From CAWJKP01 sp963843465 (GTDB lineage Bacteria > Planctomycetota > Planctomycetia > Pirellulales > Thermoguttaceae): DNA of 64,000 bases. The stretch's first letter is position 1. The number at the start of each line of letters is the position of its first letter. The notes below the pieces were generated by a model that did not search any database, was not told the origin of the DNA, and was given only the letters and a program-made list of their open reading frames with translations. The position numbers were made by a program, and so were the translations under genes. Location of the stretch: NCBI GenBank assembly GCA_963843465.1, contig CAWJKP010000001.1:2108001-2172000 (forward strand). Reading direction: 5' to 3'. Shown here piece after piece: positions 59,731-64,000 of this stretch.

Positions 59731-62700
59731 TCACCGACCGTTGTGGAAGGCGCCGCCTTCGCGGACGATCACCTTCCCGCCAACGACCCCCTTGAGCGCT
59801 AGGGTGCCGCCCCGGTTCACGACGACATCGCCGGCGACGCCGCCCATGAGCACCAGCGTCCCGGCCTCGACGGTCGTGCCGCCAGAGTACTCCTGCGCCG
59901 TACACCGTCCAGGTTCCCTTGCCAGTCTTGACGATGCTACCCGCCCCGCCCGGATGGGCGTTGCGTATCTTCCCGTAGAACTCGGCGTCGCTGTCGTCGC
60001 CGCCGAGCGTGAGGCACGTGGGAGTCTTTTCGTCGCCTAGCAGAACGAAGCCGCTTCCGTCCAGGGAGCCGATTACGGGCTTGGCGGACGTGAACCGCGC
60101 GATGCCGTAGTGCGACACGGTCAGCCGCGCCGTGGGGGAGATGTTGGCGTCGCCCTGTAAGATGAGGGCCGCATCGTCGGCGCGGACCAGCACCGCTCCG
60201 CTGCCCAGGCGGCCGCGCAGAGTGACCCGCAGCAAGCCCGTGCCCGCCACAAACGTGCCTCCGGAGTAATCGTTTTCGGGATTGTCGATCACGAGGCCTC
60301 CCGCGCCCAGGTTGGGGTGGTCAGCATGCCCGGTCCGGTGATCTTGCCATGAATCGTGATGAACGGGCTTCCTGCCCCCCACGCGCTGTAGAACATGCCG
60401 CCGCTCTCCCCCAGGACCACCGTGCGGCTGGCCGCCAGACAGTTGCCCGTCGCACCGCCCGGCAGCACGGACACCGCGCCGCCGTCGAGCAGCAGGGAAT
60501 TGTTGAGGTTTCCCAGGGTTCCGGGGCGCACCGTGGCGTTCTCCTCCACGTCCATGCCCGCCCGCAGCCAGCCGTGAACCACGATCGGCCCTTGGAAATC
60601 ATTGGCCGGGTTGGTCAGTCCCGCCGAGACCACTGTCAGGCCCTTCTTGCCCGACAGCTTGCCCGTCACGCCTGGGACCTTTCCATCCAGCCAGCTCGCG
60701 CCCGTCGTCCCGACGATCACCCCTTCGGTATCGCCGAAGTCCAGGCTGGCCCCGAACTCGGCGCCCAGGAGCAGACCGCCACGGGCGATCTCGACCGCCC
60801 CGTTGGTGACCGGGCCAGTTGTCTGAAGGGCCATGACCCTCAGCTTGGCGCCCGCCAGGTCCGTCGCGCCGCAGACCACGATGTCGGCGGGCCGGGTCCC
60901 CTTCAGACTCGGCCGGGTCGCGGATACGGGCCCGACACCCTTGCCCTGCTGGGCGTCGTAAGACGCAAAGCCCAGGCGATTGCCCTGCCGGCAGAGGATC
61001 CAGGGCGGCAGCAGCGGCACGTCCTTCTTCCACGCGCCGACGAGCAGCCGCTCGGTGTCCTGCAACTTCCCCGTCGCCCCGGCGACGACGAGAACGCCCC
61101 CCCAGCGATCATGGCGGCGGAGATCGGCCAGCGCGAGTTGCGCCGGGTTTCCCTTCTTGCCGTTGAGATCCACCAGGCAAGTGCCGCTGCAGGTGAGCGA
61201 GCCCTTCGTTATGCCCTGCGCCGCCGGGTTATCGGCACGGACCCCTAACGCCGCGTTATGAAGAAGGATCGCGCCCGCGGGCGACCCGAACGGGCTTGCG
61301 CCCGGCTCGGTCTGGGCCAGCCCTTGCAACGAACTGGTGCCGCCCATTCTCGGGTAGCCCTCCCAGATCGAACCCGCCGCGGACGCGGATCGGGCCGGCG
61401 AAGGTGTTCGGCCCGTCCAACCGCACCCGCCCGATGCCCTTCCAGCCGGCCATGCCCACCTCCAAGGCCGCATCGCCTGTCAACACGCCTTGGCGAATCC
61501 GCAGCATCTGCCCCTGCAAGCCGAACGTGGGCCACGGATCGCCACCGCCCAGGCGATACACGTTTCCCGCCCCCGGCAAGAGTCGCTTGCCGGTGAAGGT
61601 GGGCCAGACGACCTTCCGGCCGTCAAAGCCAGCCGCCAGGAACATGCGGCCATTGCCCAACGTCGATTGGTCCGTGACCGCGTCGAACTCATTGACCTCG
61701 AAGGCCAGCACTCCGCTGGAGTCGCTGCTGAGCCTCGGCAGACCGTTGTAGCCCACATCCAACACGGCGTGCGCCATGTCGCTGGATCGCAGGAACACGG
61801 TGGCCCGAGAGCCCAGGTTGCTCGGGGCCGACAAGAGCACTTCCCCGCCGGGTTCCAGGGTCAGGTCGCCCGTGCCGAGCTTCGATTCGGGCGAGACGTT
61901 GATTCTCGACTTGACCGAATCCGGATGATGTTGTCCGATCCCGCAGTAGGGTACGAGCGTGCCGCCGGCATAGTCGTTGTTCGGGTGCGTGAAGGGCATC
62001 ATGCCTGCGTACGGGCGGAGGATCAAGGGATTGCCGGCCCTGCCGGGGCCATCGCTGATCTTCCCTCTGAATCGTGCGCGCTCGCTCCAGAAATCGGTGA
62101 CGAAATTGCCGCTCACGAGCGCGGGACTGGCCGGCGCCGACTGGTCGAGCAGGATGGGGCCGTCCAGGAGGAAATCGCTGCCCGCGCCCCCCACGGCATT
62201 GAACTCCACCATCAGGCCGCCGCCAAGCCGGATCGGTCCCGTCAATCGGCTGTGCGGAATGACCCTCAACTTGTTGTCCCACTGCTCCTGGTCGTATTCC
62301 AGGATTCCGTTGCGCGAGCGCACTTCGATCGGCGTGGTGAGGGCGGGAACCTGGTCGGCCTGCCTCTGGCACTCGGCCGCGCCGAAGCAGAAGCAGCCTG
62401 CCGTCAGCACGATCGGCTGAGCGCCGAAGGCGAAGTCGCCCGAGACCGCGATTTTGGGGATTCGCCACTGCACCACGCCGGCCTCGATGCGGGTGCCGCC
62501 CTGGAACGTGGGCGAGGCGGCGTTGGCGTAAACCACCCGCCCCATGCCCGTCTTGCGGATCCCGCCCTTGCCCGAGATCACGCCCTGGATCACCAGGAAG
62601 GCGTCGTTGCCGTATTCGTCCACCTTGAGGTTGAGGCCGTCGCGGCGGTCCGGGCCGGGCAACAAGGGGTCGCCCAAGTGCCAGGGCTGGTCGTCGCGGA

Positions 62701-63168
62701 GTTCCAAGTCGGGGTAGATCAGGGCCGTGCCCCCCTTGGGCCCGAACTCGACGCCGCCCTTGCCCAGCGAGATCCTTCCCCGGCCCCGGATGGACCAGGT
62801 CGCGATGCGCTGCATCGGCACCGGCTTGGCGCCGGGAATGAACTGGTCCGGCCTGCGGCGCGGGCTGGCGCCGTTGTCGAAGTACAATCCGCCTACCGAG
62901 GCATTACCCTTCAACTCGGGTTGGACCGCCACCCTGCCCGACGGGGCGAGGAAGCAGGCAATGTCGTTCTCGCCGGGCATTTTGCCGGTGGACCAATTCG
63001 CGGATCTTCCCAGGCCGTGCCCTTCTGGAGCCACTCGACCTTCCCCAATCCTCGCGCCATCTCGACCGCCTGCGTCCCGGCCGGCGCCCCACGCGTGCCC
63101 AGGCAAGACGCGACAACCACCGCCAAGAGTGAAACACCGCGAGCAACACATGCTCTGATTTCAGACAT
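59731..63168 (-). pseudogene. Secreted autotransporter-associated beta-strand repeat protein with four frameshifts
   Basis: Start ATG 63168 (GAGGAC upstream), signal peptide MSEIRACVARGVSLLAVVVA. Four frame changes are needed, near 63001, 61361, 60315 and 59893, to join segments such as DPANWSTGKMPGENDIACF-like start, NNDYAGGTLVPY, NDYSGGTFVAGTGLLRVTL and the end GGTTVEAGTLVLMGGVAGDV, finishing EGGAFHNGR at 59731. Joined length is about 1,145 residues. The YxGGTxVxxG units are PATR beta-strand repeats like those in the giant protein at 25670. It probably served in a surface structure. No autotransporter barrel is seen. Confidence 0.7.
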
Positions 63169-63245
63169 GAATGTGGTCCTCGGAATGACGGGCAACCGGG
63201 GAAAAGTCATTCGTGGCCTCTGACGCGACGCCTAAGAACCACTCG

Positions 63246-64000
63246 CTATTGGAGCACGAGGTACATGGTGTTGGCGGGCAGGACCACGGTCGCCTTGCCG
63301 CCGGTCTGCTTGACCTCGACCGGCGTGGGCGTGGCCATGCCGTTAACGTCCAACAGCACGGCCCTGCTGAGGCGCGGGTTGGCGACGCTGACCGTAACCT
63401 CTGCGTTCTCCACCTGCAACTGGTCTTTGCCCCTGGAAATGATGCGGAAGCAGTCGCTCTGTTTGCCGTTGATTCGCGCACGGGCGGGCACCGTGGTCCA
63501 GCCCGCGGGCCGACATACCGTGCCGACCTGAACGAGCACTTTCCCGGACTCCCGAAGCGGCTTGCCGTCCAAAGGCACGACGACGATGGTGGCGTACTTG
63601 TTGTGGCAGGTAATGTCCACGTCCGCCAAATGCTGCGTCCCGGCGTCCTTCAAGAAACCCGCCGCGGCTTGGACGAGTGGCGAGTTGACGCGGTAGACGC
63701 CCTTGCCGTAGTCCGTCTCGATCTGGCCGGTGATGCTCCGCACCGTCTTGTGCTCCCGGTCGATGTAGTTGGCCAGGTCCACGACCTGGGTCTTGGCCGG
63801 ATCGCTGCCGTAGGCCACCCGTACCGGGCCCACCAGGTAAGCCAGCGGATCGACCGTCGTCTTCACGCTGGAGGTGAGGGTGATGTTGCCGGCGTTGTGG
63901 TTGGGGTCCCAGCCGCCCTGTTCGGAGATGATCGGCGTTTTGCGCTCCCAGAGGTCCTCCAGGCGGCGATGTTCGACGACCGCCGGCTCGCCGGGCCGGA
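63246..64000 (-). CDS. C-terminal part of a glycosidase-like protein paralogous to 56772-59503 (open at window edge)
   Basis: The frame is open from base 64000 down to the stop at 63246 (about 250 residues). It contains PAVVEHRRLEDLWERKTPII, then LAYLVGPVRVAYGSDPAKTQ and RSITGQIETDYGKGVYRVNS, and ends ATVVLPANTMYLVLQ. Each block has a counterpart in the last 270 residues of the gene at 56772. The beta-strand gene lies between the two paralogues, 77 bases downstream of this one on the same strand. The catalytic part is beyond the window; this visible part is a C-terminal beta-sandwich and is not frameshifted. Confidence 0.75.
   Translation of the reverse strand, partial: RPGEPAVVEHRRLEDLWERKTPIISEQGGWDPNHNAGNITLTSSVKTTVDPLAYLVGPVRVAYGSDPAKTQVVDLANYIDREHKTVRSITGQIETDYGKGVYRVNSPLVQAAAGFLKDAGTQHLADVDITCHNKYATIVVVPLDGKPLRESGKVLVQVGTVCRPAGWTTVPARARINGKQSDCFRIISRGKDQLQVENAEVTVSVANPRLSRAVLLDVNGMATPTPVEVKQTGGKATVVLPANTMYLVLQ

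Overview
The window looks like a high-GC planctomycete chromosome segment (Pirellulales-like). The pointers are a 5,573-residue surface protein with an N-terminal LEPR-XLL-type motif (FETMEGRMLLSA), YDG and autotransporter-associated beta-strand repeats, several Gfo/Idh/MocA remnants or genes, large secreted glycoside hydrolases, CcbP-like small proteins and a Rho that lacks the usual N-terminal helical domain. These are judgements from reading the sequence; no database search was possible.

Layout. 1-3.6 kb: two divergent secreted carbohydrate-active proteins. 3.8-10.3 kb: a transposase remnant, then a two-gene minus-strand operon coding for a membrane-anchored caspase-like protease and a 1,321-residue STAND-type ATPase that ends in a formylglycine-generating-enzyme (FGE)/C-type-lectin-fold domain. 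I regard this as a candidate conflict or cell-suicide module and the most interesting system here. 11.2-12.7 kb: rho and tRNA-Phe(GAA). 12.7-25.5 kb: an island-like stretch directly after the tRNA. It holds clustered GGGTTGCAA repeats, a 5'-truncated SprT remnant, a set of redox/electrophile-stress genes (MarR, Old Yellow Enzyme, pirin, FMN reductase, iron-sulfur flavoprotein, dehalogenase, AhpD), small unknown genes, a truncated HigA-like antitoxin joined tail-to-tail to a truncated primase-like ATPase, and a candidate terminated leader RNA before a CcbP-like gene and a DksA-like gene.

25.7-42.4 kb: one intact 16.7-kb gene for a giant repetitive exoprotein. It contains two arrays of exactly 255-bp YDG repeats (3 and 5 copies), cohesin-like modules and a dockerin-like pair. 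42.8-64 kb: a polysaccharide-degradation region in visible decay. The MFS transporter, a large glycosidase-like protein, an SGNH hydrolase, a CBM-glycosidase and a beta-strand-repeat protein all carry one or more frameshifts. Fragments of an alpha/beta hydrolase, an enolase-superfamily enzyme, an NHL-like protein and a Gfo/Idh/MocA oxidoreductase lie between them. GH16, one Gfo/Idh/MocA oxidoreductase, one (alpha/alpha)6-barrel protein, csrA and a second CcbP-like gene are intact. Two short non-coding palindromic elements with terminal inverted repeats and target-site duplications lie in this part; one has IS66-like ends.

How the genes may work together: the secreted enzymes and the giant adhesin-like protein fit a polysaccharide-degrading, surface-attached lifestyle. 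The redox genes form a MarR-controlled response to electrophiles. The caspase/STAND pair would sense a trigger through ATPase oligomerisation and fire a protease. The last two statements are inference.
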